A stretch of 64,000 bases of DNA from Faecalicatena contorta (lineage in GTDB: Bacteria; Bacillota; Clostridia; Lachnospirales; Lachnospiraceae): the NCBI RefSeq assembly GCF_021531895.1, contig NZ_JAFBIX010000002.1, forward strand, positions 1 to 64,000, in the 5' to 3' direction. The notes beneath the pieces were generated by a model. The model had not been told where the DNA came from, did not search any database, and saw only the letters and a program-made list of their open reading frames with translations. Position 1 is the first letter of the stretch. Every line of letters starts with the position of its first letter. Both the position numbers and the translations under genes were made by a program. Below are positions 18,025 through 25,511 of this stretch, one piece after another.

Positions 18025-18537
18025 TTAAAGTACCAGAGAAGGAGCTGAATATACACGTGCTCCAAGCTCGCTATCCAGCATATACAGGCTCTTCGGATCG
18101 TCTCCGAATAACTCGAACTTCTTAACCAGATTATCAGCATTCGTCTCTTCCTCGCCCTGCTCCTTAACGAACCAGTCTAAGAACTGCATGGTACGGAAGT
18201 CTTTTACAGAATAAGCCGCATCATAAATCGTATGAATCAGGCTGGTCACATACTGCTCATGCTTCAATCCTTCCGCAAGAACAGCCTTAGCACTTACCAA
18301 CTCAACAGCCGGCTTGTCAATCGCTTCCAGTATAATCTTCTCCCCATTATTCTGCAGATACTGGATGAAAAGCATCGCATGGTCACGCTCCTCCTGCGCC
18401 TGGATCTTATACCAGTTACCAAATCCGTCCAATCCCTGGTCATAGTAATAGTTCGAAAAATCCAGGTACAAATATGCAGAATACAATTCCTTATTCACCT
18501 GCTGATTCAGCAATTCTACAACCTTTTTGTCCAACAT
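18025..18537 (-). CDS. ftnA: Non-heme ferritin
   Basis: A 170-residue iron-storage subunit forming a 24-mer shell. The ferroxidase ligands are visible: Glu in NKELYSAYLYLDFS (about 17), EERDHAM (about 49-55), and later Glu residues near 94 and in KEQGEEETNAD (about 127-137). Length is typical of bacterial FtnA. GAGGGAATATTATC precedes the ATG. It is transcribed with the Bfd-like gene, so storage and release of iron are encoded together. An inverted repeat at 18554-18587 lies over the likely promoter. Confidence 0.95.
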   Translation of the reverse strand: MLDKKVVELLNQQVNKELYSAYLYLDFSNYYYDQGLDGFGNWYKIQAQEERDHAMLFIQYLQNNGEKIILEAIDKPAVELVSAKAVLAEGLKHEQYVTSLIHTIYDAAYSVKDFRTMQFLDWFVKEQGEEETNADNLVKKFELFGDDPKSLYMLDSELGARVYSAPSLVL

Positions 18538-18553
18538 GATAATATTCCCTCTT

Positions 18554-18587
18554 TCTGCTAATATTTATTTTCTTAAATAATAGCAGA
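18554..18587. promoter_or_regulatory. Inverted repeat upstream of ferritin
   Basis: TCTGCTA-TATTTA and TAAATA-TAGCAGA form a dyad with one mismatched pair around a six-base centre, just 5' of the ferritin ribosome site. It may be an operator or a 5' leader hairpin. It is not a clear Fur box. Confidence 0.4.
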
Positions 18588-18607
18588 TTTTTTGTGCAAA
18601 TTCCATA

Positions 18608-18666
18608 TGGGGACGGGGGTTTTTTCATTTTCCTCCGTCCCAGATTAAAATATCCCTGTCCCCAAT
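18608..18666. repeat. REP-like GGGGACGG palindromic element
   Basis: TGGGGACGG at its left end can pair with CCGTCCCA (18635-18642) or its GGGGAC with GTCCCC near 18658-18663. The same TGGGGACG...CGTCCCCA theme recurs at 27714-27756, which suggests a dispersed palindromic repeat. Confidence 0.45.
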
Positions 18667-18805
18667 TCGATTTACCGTGTCACTTATTATAATTGAATTA
18701 CCAGGAGGCAGTTGCGCAAGTGGAAGATATGATGTAAAATTGTCGGTATCTGGAAGTTGCACAAAAATTGTTGGAAGAATCTTAGTAGAAAGGAGCTGTG
18801 AACAC

Positions 18806-20191
18806 ATGCCTAATACAGAAGGTGCCTTGACAAAAGGTCCTATCTTGAATGTCCTGACCAGACTTGCATTGCCGATTATGGCTTCGGCTTTTTTGTCAAC
18901 GGCCTACAGTATCATGGATATGGCCTGGGTCGGGCAGCTTGGCGGAGAAGTGCTTGCCGGAGTCGGCGTTGGCAGCATGTATATCTGGATGTCTCAGGGA
19001 GTGGTAACACTGCCGCGGATGGGCGGGCAAGTCTATATGGCGCAGGAACTGGGACGGGGGAATCGCAGAGAGGCGCAGGCATATGCGGCAGCTGCGATAC
19101 AGTTATGTGTAATCTTAGGCATACTTTTCGGGCTGGTATGTGGGTTTTTCACAGAGTCTTTGGTGTCGTTTTTCCAACTGGAACATCAGGATGCAGTGAA
19201 TGCGGCACATATCTATATTAAGATTGCCTGTGGATGGATTCTGTTTTCCTTTTTGGGGCTGGTGCTAACGGGCCTGTATACTGCACAGGGGAATTCCAAG
19301 ACCCCCTTGAAAGCGAATTTCACAGGGTTAATGCTGAATATGTTATTGGATCCGGTCTTGATTCTGGGACCGGGGCCTTTCCCGGCACTGGGAGCTGCGG
19401 GGGCGGCAATCGCAACCGTTCTGTCCCAGATAGTCGTGGTGGGGGTTCTGGCAGCAGGCATGCGGCTGGACAGATCCGAGGCAAATGTTCTGAGAAGTGT
19501 AAATTATATCCGTAAGATAGATGCCTCCTATATGAAACGTGTATGCCTGATTGGTGGCCCCAGTGCGATTCAGGGGGTGGTCTACTGCATGATCTCCATG
19601 CTGCTTTCACGGATGGCAGGAATTTTTGGGGATATTGCAATCGCGGTTTTGCGAGTGGGTGGTCAGGTAGAGTCCATATCATGGAACGTTGCAAATGGAT
19701 TTTCATCCGCGATGAACGCATTTGCGGCACAAAATTATGGCGCAGGGAAGATGGACCGCGTCAGAAAAGGATACCGAATATCTGTGATATCTGTGCTCGT
19801 CTGGGGAGGCCTGATCTCAGTAGTATTTCTTCTGTTCCCGAGAGAAATCTCCAGTATCTTTTTCCATCAGCCTGATGAGATTGTCATGTCTTCCCATTAT
19901 CTTATGATTATAGGACTGGGAGAGGCATTTATGTGTCTGGAATTGATGTCAGTGGGAGCAATCTCAGGGCTTGGGAATACAAAGCTTTGCAGTATTATCA
20001 GCATAACATTTACCGCGATTCGCCTGCCGATTGCATGGATACTCTGTAAGACCGCGCTTGGATCAGATGGAATCTGGTGGGCATTTACCATTTCCAGTGT
20101 GCTGAAAGGGTTGATTTTCTGGAAAGCATTTTATGTAGAGACGTCCAAAAAGGAGCGTTGTCTTCACGAAAATTCTTCGGCTGGGAAGTAA
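18806..20191 (+). CDS. MATE family efflux transporter
   Basis: A 461-residue inner-membrane antiporter with twelve expected helices, likely exporting cationic compounds with Na+ or H+. The conserved N-terminal block LTRLALPIMASAFLSTAYSIMDMAWVGQLG (in part, about 12-42) is typical of MatE domains, and the second half repeats it (RVCLIGGPSAIQGVV). I chose ATG 18806 because AAGGAG lies ten bases upstream; an in-frame ATG 129 bases earlier adds family-unlike residues. A promoter and small ORF follow its stop. Substrate is not deducible. Confidence 0.92.
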   Translation: MPNTEGALTKGPILNVLTRLALPIMASAFLSTAYSIMDMAWVGQLGGEVLAGVGVGSMYIWMSQGVVTLPRMGGQVYMAQELGRGNRREAQAYAAAAIQLCVILGILFGLVCGFFTESLVSFFQLEHQDAVNAAHIYIKIACGWILFSFLGLVLTGLYTAQGNSKTPLKANFTGLMLNMLLDPVLILGPGPFPALGAAGAAIATVLSQIVVVGVLAAGMRLDRSEANVLRSVNYIRKIDASYMKRVCLIGGPSAIQGVVYCMISMLLSRMAGIFGDIAIAVLRVGGQVESISWNVANGFSSAMNAFAAQNYGAGKMDRVRKGYRISVISVLVWGGLISVVFLLFPREISSIFFHQPDEIVMSSHYLMIIGLGEAFMCLELMSVGAISGLGNTKLCSIISITFTAIRLPIAWILCKTALGSDGIWWAFTISSVLKGLIFWKAFYVETSKKERCLHENSSAGK

Positions 20192-20197
20192 AAGGTT

Positions 20198-20227
20198 GTG
20201 ACAAAGATAGAATTGTGTTAATATAAT
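20198..20227 (+). promoter_or_regulatory. SigA promoter for the 27-residue ORF
   Basis: GTGACA (20198-20203), 18-base spacer, TATAAT (20222-20227). It starts seven bases after the MATE stop and points at the ORF at 20271. Confidence 0.6.
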
Positions 20228-20270
20228 AGAAGCAAAATAGCAAATATCAGTAAGTAAGAGAGGTGAGATT

Positions 20271-20354
20271 ATGGACGGTAGTAGTGGTCGAAGTACAGAC
20301 AAGGTATTCATATATTGTCAGAATTCCTGCGGCTATGGCCCGTTCGTATTCTGA
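20271..20354 (+). CDS. Small peptide of 27 residues, unknown
   Basis: ATG at 20271 with AGAGAGGTGAG upstream opens a frame of 27 residues, and a consensus TATAAT promoter lies 45 bases before it. The sequence begins MDGSSGRSTDK and ends IYCQNSCGYGPFVF: a Gly/Ser-rich polar front and a hydrophobic tail with two cysteines four apart and a C-terminal aromatic stretch. I do not recognise it. It could be a peptide signal or modified-peptide precursor, a leader peptide or a small membrane-associated protein. No maturation enzyme is adjacent apart from the upstream MATE exporter. Confidence 0.5.
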   Translation: MDGSSGRSTDKVFIYCQNSCGYGPFVF

Positions 20355-20905
20355 CTGATTTTGTTGTGAGAATTTATAGATGTATAGAACAGATGTAAGA
20401 TATATGAGTACCATTGTCCGTTTCTAAAACTGTACTACATTGGCGCAAGGCGAGTGTGGAGCATGTCGTATTATAACTGACAATGGTATTTTTATGCCCA
20501 TTTTTACTTATTATATGCTGTCTCCATGGCATTTGTATAAGGGTTATAGGTTGTCATGGCTTCTCTCCTTCGCTGCATTATTTGTCGCTGCGCATCAACT
20601 GGCTACAATGGTAGAAGCATTTTTCAAAGAAATCAATAGGTGCTTTCAAAGACAAGAAAATTTATTTATTTAAGCAAAAATGCTTAACAGAAGAAGGAAT
20701 AGAGGGTAATTGCTTAAAATAATTAAGTGTTTACATTCGTTGACAGAAAATCTTCAAGATGTTATGATTTTACATATTATTTTTATAGTAGAAACAGATA
20801 GAAGAATGCAAAGATGCAGCCGGAAGACAGGCTGTGTCTTTTTTTGTTTTATGAACAGGACGCAGGTCTTTGTGCAGAATAATATCCTCAGGAAGGTATC
20901 AGAAT
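20355..20905. other. 551-base gap without a convincing gene
   Basis: The only longer frame (20440-20673, 77 codons from TTG) has no ribosome site and no recognisable family. On the minus strand 20504-20557 could encode 17 residues behind a good GGAG, too short to trust. A weak hairpin with T7 at 20816-20845 closes the region. It may hold an untranslated RNA or decayed DNA. Confidence 0.5.
20816..20845 (+). terminator. Weak terminator
   Basis: CAGCC (20817-20821) pairs with GGCTG (20830-20834), followed by TGTC and T7. Short stem. Confidence 0.4.
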
Positions 20906-21370
20906 ATGAAACATCACGAATTGGATCCGGTGGACAGGACAATACTAAATATATTACAGAAAGAAGCGAAAAAGCCATTGAAGGAAATTGCAGAGTAGGT
21001 GTATCTGTCTACGCCTGCTGTCTCTGCAAGAATTGAAAAGATGGAACGGGAGGGATATATTCTGGGTTACCAGGCACAGGTTAATCCGCTGGCTCTGGGC
21101 TACCATATCAAAGCGCTTATCCATCTTGAGGTTCCGCCGGAAGATAAGGAAGAATTTTATCCATTTGTGAAGGCATGCCACAATGTGATCGAATGTAACT
21201 GTGTAACAGGAGAGTATTCGATGGTGCTAGAAGTCTTGTTTCCGGATACGGTTGAATTGGATCAGTTTATTGGAGAACTACAGAGGTTTGGACGGACAAA
21301 GACTTTGATCGTGTTTTCTACATCTGTAGAGCACCGGGGAATTGATGCTGAAAAAGAAATAAGAGGTTAG
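20906..21370 (+). pseudogene. Lrp/AsnC family regulator with an in-frame amber stop
   Basis: ATG 20906 (GGAAGG upstream) opens a frame reading MKHHELDPVDRTILNILQ and LKEIAE, then TAG at 20996-20998, then VYLSTPAVSARIEKMEREGYILGY in the same frame up to 21370. Together this is a normal Lrp/AsnC protein of about 154 residues: N-terminal HTH, then an AsnC ligand-binding domain. The stop falls inside the HTH at codon 31, where family members usually have a polar residue, so one CAG-to-TAG change would explain it. Restart at GTG 20999 would leave a protein without the first HTH helices. It precedes the aminotransferase gene. Confidence 0.82.
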
Positions 21371-21473
21371 AAAGAGCTATATTTTGAATGTTTTGCAAGT
21401 TTTGAAATGGGAAGTTGCATATCAAAACGAAAAAGTCAGCTTTTCAACAATGTAAATACAATAAAAATGCAAG

Positions 21474-21508
21474 TATATATTGACATTTTTTCAATATATA
21501 CGTAAAAT
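21474..21508 (+). promoter_or_regulatory. SigA promoter of the aminotransferase gene with overlapping operator dyad
   Basis: TTGACA (21480-21485), 17-base spacer, TAAAAT (21503-21508). TATATATTGA (21474-21483) and TCAATATATA (21491-21500) form a perfect 10-base inverted repeat across the -35 and spacer, a likely repressor site. Confidence 0.8.
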
Positions 21509-21556
21509 AGCAGATAGTGACGCTACGAATGAATGAAGATACAGGAGGGAACCCCG

Positions 21557-22846
21557 ATGACACCATATAGTCAGTTGAGTAAAGAAGAGTTATTAGCATT
21601 AAAAAGTGATCTGGAGCAGCAGTTTGAAGATATAAAGGGCAAGGGCCTGAAGTTAGATATGTCTCGAGGCAAACCGTCAAAAGCACAGCTTGATCTGAGC
21701 ATCGGAATGATGGACGTTTTGACCAGTGAATCAGATCTGGTAAGTTCTGATGGCGTAGACTGCAGAAATTATGGAGTTCTCTGCGGAATCAGTGATGCAA
21801 GAAAATTATTGGCAGACATGTCTGAGGTGCCGGAGAGAAATATTCTTATCTATGGTAATTCAAGTCTGAATGTTATGTTCGATACCGTATCACGTGCTAT
21901 GACACATGGTATTATGGGAAGTACTCCATGGTGCAAGTTAGACCATGTAAAATTCCTGTGTCCAGTACCAGGATATGACCGCCACTTCGCAATTACAGAA
22001 TTCTTCGGAATTGAGATGATCAATATTCCGCTTCTGGAGACCGGACCGGATATGGATATGGTAGAGAAATTAGTAGCTGAGGATGATTCCATCAAAGGAA
22101 TCTGGTGTGTACCGAAGTATGCGAATCCAACTGGAATATCCTATTCCGATGAGACGGTAAGAAGATTTGCAAGATTGAAGCCGGCTGCAGAGGATTTTCG
22201 TATTTTCTGGGACAATGCATATTCCATTCATCATCTTTACGATGATAAGAGAGATGTGATCCTTGAACTGTTAAATGAATGTATTAAGGCAGGTAACCCG
22301 GACATGGTTCTGAAGTTCATCTCCACTTCCAAGGTGTCATTCCCAGGATCCGGAATCGCCGCACTGGCAGCTTCTGAGGCAAATATTGAAGACGCAAAAC
22401 AATATATGAAGTTCCAGACGATCGGGCATGATAAGCTGAATCAGCTGCGCCATGTACGCTTTTTCAAAGATATGCCGGGTATGTATGCACATATGCGTAA
22501 GCATGCGGATATCCTTCGCCCGAAGTTTGAGAAAGTAGAAGAAGTTCTGGAAAAAGAACTTGGCGGACTCGAGATTGGTACATGGACGAAACCACTTGGC
22601 GGATACTTTATCTCCTTTGATGCGATGGAAGGCTGTGCAAAAGCAATCGTTGCAAAGGTGAAGGAAGCAGGGCTTGTCATGACAGGTGCCGGTGCAACGT
22701 ATCCATACGGAAAGGATCCAAAAGACAGCAATATCCGTATTGCACCATCTTTCCCGACGGTTGAGGAACTGGCAGTGGCAGCAGAGATCTTTGTTCTTGG
22801 TGTAAAACTGGTAAGTATTGACAAGTTATTGAGTGGAAAAAATTAA
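21557..22846 (+). CDS. PLP-dependent aminotransferase, aspartate aminotransferase subgroup Ic
   Basis: A 429-residue fold-type I aminotransferase with the features of subgroup Ic (Aminotran_MocR-type) enzymes: LKLDMSRGKPS near 31-41, YGNSSLNVM, KYANPTGISYSDE for the substrate/PLP pocket, and the PLP lysine in STSKVSFPGSG. Subgroup Ic enzymes act as aspartate aminotransferases, linking glutamate and oxaloacetate. The ATG at 21557 has AGGAGGG seven bases upstream; the in-frame ATG at 21533 precedes that site and is less likely. It has its own strong promoter with an operator and lies next to a broken Lrp regulator that may once have controlled it. Confidence 0.9.
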   Translation: MTPYSQLSKEELLALKSDLEQQFEDIKGKGLKLDMSRGKPSKAQLDLSIGMMDVLTSESDLVSSDGVDCRNYGVLCGISDARKLLADMSEVPERNILIYGNSSLNVMFDTVSRAMTHGIMGSTPWCKLDHVKFLCPVPGYDRHFAITEFFGIEMINIPLLETGPDMDMVEKLVAEDDSIKGIWCVPKYANPTGISYSDETVRRFARLKPAAEDFRIFWDNAYSIHHLYDDKRDVILELLNECIKAGNPDMVLKFISTSKVSFPGSGIAALAASEANIEDAKQYMKFQTIGHDKLNQLRHVRFFKDMPGMYAHMRKHADILRPKFEKVEEVLEKELGGLEIGTWTKPLGGYFISFDAMEGCAKAIVAKVKEAGLVMTGAGATYPYGKDPKDSNIRIAPSFPTVEELAVAAEIFVLGVKLVSIDKLLSGKN

Positions 22847-22914
22847 TAGAAAGTTATTGAGAATATTATCCAGTAAAGAAACGGGTATTTATATTGACAG
22901 GATAATTAAAATTT

Positions 22915-22964
22915 GATATCCTCTGGGAAGTTAGAAACAACTAACTACCCTGGGGGATATTTTT
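22915..22964 (+). terminator. Terminator/hairpin after the aminotransferase gene
   Basis: ATATCC pairs with GGATAT and AGTTAG with CTAACT (22929-22946) with a bulged GGG/CCC middle, followed by T5. Confidence 0.7.
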
Positions 22965-22987
22965 GTGCAAATATTTTTTTACACACG

Positions 22988-23001
22988 AGTTAGCGATAAC
23001 T
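22988..23001. promoter_or_regulatory. AGTTA-GCGA-TAACT dyad before the DUF454/YgbA genes
   Basis: A perfect 5+5 dyad lies 40 bases before the DUF454 start. A related AGTTAG...CTAACT pair is in the preceding hairpin. It could be a metal- or NO-responsive operator; the regulator is unknown. Confidence 0.35.
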
Positions 23002-23042
23002 AATTATCAATAATATGCAAGGAGAGAAGTGATGAAAAAGAG

Positions 23043-23426
23043 ATGATGAAAAATCCAATAAAAATAATCTGGATGGCAGCAGGTGTGGTATTTCTGGGGA
23101 TAGGAGCAGTAGGTGTTGCACTTCCGGTGCTTCCGACCACGCCGTTTTTATTGCTTGCTTCCTTTTGCCTGGCAAAGGGATCAAGAAGACTTCATGAATG
23201 GTTTGTAGGAACCAAATTATATCAGAACCATCTGGACAGCTTTGTAAGAAACAGAGCGATGACACTTAAGACCAAGCTAGGGATACTTTTCCCGGCATCT
23301 GCAATGCTTTTGCTGGCATTTGCGGCGATGCAGAATGTCTATGGCAGAGGATTCATCCTGTTTTTGATTCTATTCAAATATATCTATTTCTTTACATGCA
23401 TCCGCACGATCAGGGAAGGGGCATAA
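23043..23426 (+). CDS. DUF454 (YbaN-like) membrane protein
   Basis: A 127-residue protein with the DUF454 hallmark GAVGVALPVLPTTPFLLLASFCLAKGS (in part, about 22-47), then SRRLHEWFVGTKLYQNHL. Three to four membrane segments are visible. Its function is unknown. Start is ATG 23043 or 23046; a five-codon mini-ORF (23032-23046) overlaps it and may couple translation from the GGAGAG at 23021. The next gene starts 8 bases after its stop and encodes a YgbA-type protein. Confidence 0.85.
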   Translation: MMKNPIKIIWMAAGVVFLGIGAVGVALPVLPTTPFLLLASFCLAKGSRRLHEWFVGTKLYQNHLDSFVRNRAMTLKTKLGILFPASAMLLLAFAAMQNVYGRGFILFLILFKYIYFFTCIRTIREGA

Positions 23427-23434
23427 AGGATAAG

Positions 23435-23767
23435 ATGTCAGCAAAGAATAGTCAGCAAAAACGAGAAAAAGAAAAACAAGTTATAGATCAGATGATTGCC
23501 ATATATTGCCGAAAGAATCATCGGCATCTGCACAAGGAGAATGGATTATGCAGTGCATGTGAAGAATTACGACGCTATGCAAGGATGCGGGTGGATCGCT
23601 GCCCATTCATGGAGACGAAGACTTTCTGCAATCAGTGCAAGGTTCATTGCTATCAGCCAAAGATGCAAGAAGAGATTCGAAAGGTCATGCGCTTCTCGGG
23701 ACCGCGAATGCTTCTGTATCATCCGGGGATGGCAATCTGGCATATGATCAGTACGTTAAAGGGTTAA
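23435..23767 (+). CDS. Nitrous oxide-stimulated promoter family protein (YgbA-like)
   Basis: A 110-residue cytosolic protein of the YgbA_NO family. The Cys pattern LCSACEELRRYARMRVDRCPF and FCNQCKVHCYQP (about 41-82, in part) is fully kept and may bind iron or an Fe-S cluster. The ending RFSGPRMLLYHPGMAIWHM is typical of the family. AAAGGA precedes ATG 23435. E. coli ygbA is an NsrR-regulated nitrosative-stress gene, so this pair may answer NO or iron; that is an inference. The frame is open upstream into DUF454, without a start signal. Confidence 0.85.
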   Translation: MSAKNSQQKREKEKQVIDQMIAIYCRKNHRHLHKENGLCSACEELRRYARMRVDRCPFMETKTFCNQCKVHCYQPKMQEEIRKVMRFSGPRMLLYHPGMAIWHMISTLKG

Positions 23768-23782
23768 ATATAGAAAAAGGAC

Positions 23783-23811
23783 TTGCTTTTTGGCTTGTGG
23801 TATGGTACACT
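23783..23811 (+). promoter_or_regulatory. SigA promoter of rpmG-secE-nusG
   Basis: TTGCTT (23783-23788), 17-base spacer, TACACT (23806-23811) with TGG immediately upstream (extended -10). A GGTAGC/GCTACC hairpin at 23857-23875 lies in the leader. Confidence 0.7.
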
Positions 23812-23917
23812 ATCCTAGCGAATGGAAGTAGGTCTTTTTTTTATGCCTAAAATTAGGGTAGCCTCGCAAGCTACCAAGTAACAAGTTAATTTAGACAAAC
23901 AAAGCGAGGTGGAAGTT

Positions 23918-24067
23918 GTGCGTACAAGAATCACATTGGAATGTACAGAATGCAAACAGCGTAACTACAACATGACGAAGGATAAGAAAGCTCATCCGGA
24001 ACGCATGGAGACTAAGAAGTACTGTAAGTTCTGCAAGTCACACACATTGCACAAAGAAACAAAATAG
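23918..24067 (+). CDS. rpmG: 50S ribosomal protein L33
   Basis: A 49-residue zinc-type L33 with all four cysteines: [11 protein letters not shown] (Cys9, Cys12) and [15 protein letters not shown] (near 36-39). The start is GTG 23918 after GAGGTGG. It heads the secE-nusG operon, its usual place in Clostridia. L33 lies near the E site of the 50S subunit. Confidence 0.96.
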   Translation: MRTRITLECTECKQRNYNMTKDKKAHPERMETKKYCKFCKSHTLHKETK

Positions 24068-24089
24068 TCGCTGCAAAGGAGTGGGTGTC

Positions 24090-24281
24090 ATGAGCGATAA
24101 GACGCAGAAGAAAAGCTGGTTCAAAGGTCTTAGCAGAGAATTTAAGAAAATCATTTGGCCAGATAAGATGACAGTAGCAAAGCAGACGGCAGCAGTTGTT
24201 TCTGTAACCGTAGTTCTGGGTGCGATCATTGCGATCATTGATTTTATTGCCCAGTACGGAGTGGATTTATTAGTAAGATAA
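24090..24281 (+). CDS. secE: Preprotein translocase subunit SecE
   Basis: A 63-residue single-span form of SecE. The cytosolic part has GLSREFKKIIWPDKMTVAKQT (in part), the conserved WP motif that clamps SecY, followed by one membrane helix (about 33-53). AAGGAGTGG lies before ATG 24090. It sits between rpmG and nusG, the canonical order. Confidence 0.96.
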   Translation: MSDKTQKKSWFKGLSREFKKIIWPDKMTVAKQTAAVVSVTVVLGAIIAIIDFIAQYGVDLLVR

Positions 24282-24312
24282 CTGATAATCTGCACGCAAG
24301 AAAGGTGAGTTT

Positions 24313-24828
24313 ATGTCAGAGGCAAAATGGTATGTAGTTCATACTTATTCTGGGTATGAGAACAAAGTAAAAGCCAACATTGATAAGACAATTGAAAACA
24401 GACATCTGGAAGATCAGATTCTGGAAGTTCAGGTGCCAATGCAGGATGTCGTTGAGATGAAGAATGGTGTCCAGAAGGCGACGCAGAAGAAGATGTTTCC
24501 AGGCTATGTTCTGATTCACATGATCATGAACGATGATACATGGTATGTTGTCCGCAACACAAGAGGTGTAACTGGGTTCGTAGGACCGGGATCTAAGCCG
24601 GTTCCGCTTACGGATGCAGAGATGGCATCGCTGGGAATCAGGGAAGAGAATATTGTCGTAGATTTTGAAGAGGGCGATACTGTTCAGGTAATTGCCGGTG
24701 CATGGGCAGATACAGTTGGAGTTATCCAGTCTATGAACATGCAGAAGCAGAGCCTTACCATCAATGTTGAATTATTCGGCCGTGAAACACCGGTTGAAAT
24801 AAGTTTCGCAGAAGTTAAAAAGATGTAA
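24313..24828 (+). CDS. nusG: Transcription termination/antitermination protein NusG
   Basis: A 171-residue transcription elongation factor bridging RNA polymerase and ribosome. The NGN domain begins KWYVVHTYSGYENKVK and has MFPGYVLI and RNTRGVTGFVG. The C-terminal KOW domain has EGDTVQVIAGAWADTVGVI. Length is typical, without the extra domain found in some Firmicutes. GAAAGGTGAG precedes the ATG. Confidence 0.97.
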   Translation: MSEAKWYVVHTYSGYENKVKANIDKTIENRHLEDQILEVQVPMQDVVEMKNGVQKATQKKMFPGYVLIHMIMNDDTWYVVRNTRGVTGFVGPGSKPVPLTDAEMASLGIREENIVVDFEEGDTVQVIAGAWADTVGVIQSMNMQKQSLTINVELFGRETPVEISFAEVKKM

Positions 24829-24837
24829 CTGCTATAA

Positions 24838-24958
24838 GCAGTGCACGGGTTACATTATTGGCTGCAGGGGAGCTCGCTCACCGACAGACATATAATGAAA
24901 ACCGTATAGGGCGACAGCCCTCAGCGAGATGAAGCGCAGCGCAATCGAGCTGGCACTG
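24838..24958 (+). other. Structured nusG-rplK intergenic RNA or mini-repeat
   Basis: CAGTGC (24839-24844) pairs with GCACTG (24953-24958) to close a 120-base element. Inside, AGGGC-GACA-GCCCT (24908-24921) is a perfect hairpin. The segment AGCTCGCT (24871-24878) can pair either with AGCGAG (24923-24928) or with CGAGCT (24946-24951), so two alternative folds are possible. There is no T-run after it. It may be a leader for rplK or a small dispersed repeat. Confidence 0.45.
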
Positions 24959-24979
24959 TGGAATAAGTAAAACAAAAAA

Positions 24980-25019
24980 GTGGGAGGGACAAAGATTCCC
25001 GGGAGTACCACAAGGAGGT
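24980..25019 (+). promoter_or_regulatory. L1-stalk-like operator before rplK
   Basis: GTGGGAGGG ... TACCAC followed directly by AAGGAGG. The paired GTGG/CCAC and the GGGAGG loop edge reproduce the L1-binding helix 76-78 of 23S rRNA (GTGGGAGG ... TACCAC). L1 binding here would mask the rplK ribosome site. Confidence 0.7.
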
Positions 25020-25026
25020 AATTAAA

Positions 25027-25452
25027 ATGGCAAAAAAAGTAACAGGTTATATTAAATTACAGATTCCTGCCGGAAAAGCTACACCGGCACCACCGGTTGG
25101 TCCAGCACTTGGTCAGCACGGTGTAAATATCGTTGAATTTACAAAGCAGTTTAATGCAAGAACTGCAGATCAGGGAGATTTGATTATTCCTGTTGTTATC
25201 ACAGTTTACAATGACAGAAGCTTCAGCTTCATCACAAAGACACCACCGGCAGCTGTTTTGATTAAGAAAGCCTGCAACATCAAATCTGGTTCAGGCGTTC
25301 CGAACAAGACAAAAGTAGCTACGATCACAAAGGAACAGGTAAGACAGATCGCAGAGACAAAGATGCCAGACTTAAATGCAGCAACAATCGAGAGTGCTAT
25401 GAGCATGATCGAAGGAACATGCCGCAGTATGGGTGTTAAAGTTACTGAATAA
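25027..25452 (+). CDS. rplK: 50S ribosomal protein L11
   Basis: A 141-residue GTPase-centre protein. The N-terminal domain has [21 protein letters not shown] (in part), and the C-terminal rRNA-binding domain has [15 protein letters not shown] and [19 protein letters not shown]. Length matches the family. The start follows AAGGAGG and the L1-stalk-like element, so autocontrol by L1 is likely. Confidence 0.98.
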   Translation: MAKKVTGYIKLQIPAGKATPAPPVGPALGQHGVNIVEFTKQFNARTADQGDLIIPVVITVYNDRSFSFITKTPPAAVLIKKACNIKSGSGVPNKTKVATITKEQVRQIAETKMPDLNAATIESAMSMIEGTCRSMGVKVTE

Positions 25453-25469
25453 ACGTGTAAACAAGAATC

Positions 25470-25506
25470 GTGGGAGGGTTATCCCGACATTACCACAAGG
25501 AGGTTA
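25470..25506 (+). promoter_or_regulatory. Second L1-stalk-like operator, before rplA
   Basis: GTGGGAGGG (25470-25478), CCCG, then TACCAC (25491-25496) and AAGGAGG. It has the same frame of conserved bases as the element before rplK, with a different, shorter middle. Confidence 0.7.
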
Positions 25507-25511
25507 TTTAG

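Noticed and set aside
20504-20557. Minus-strand 17-codon frame with a good GGAG site
   Set aside because: Too short, no promoter seen, no family; kept only as a note in the gap description.
20440-20673. 77-codon plus-strand frame between the MATE and Lrp genes
   Set aside because: TTG start without a ribosome site, odd composition and no family resemblance; more likely a chance frame.
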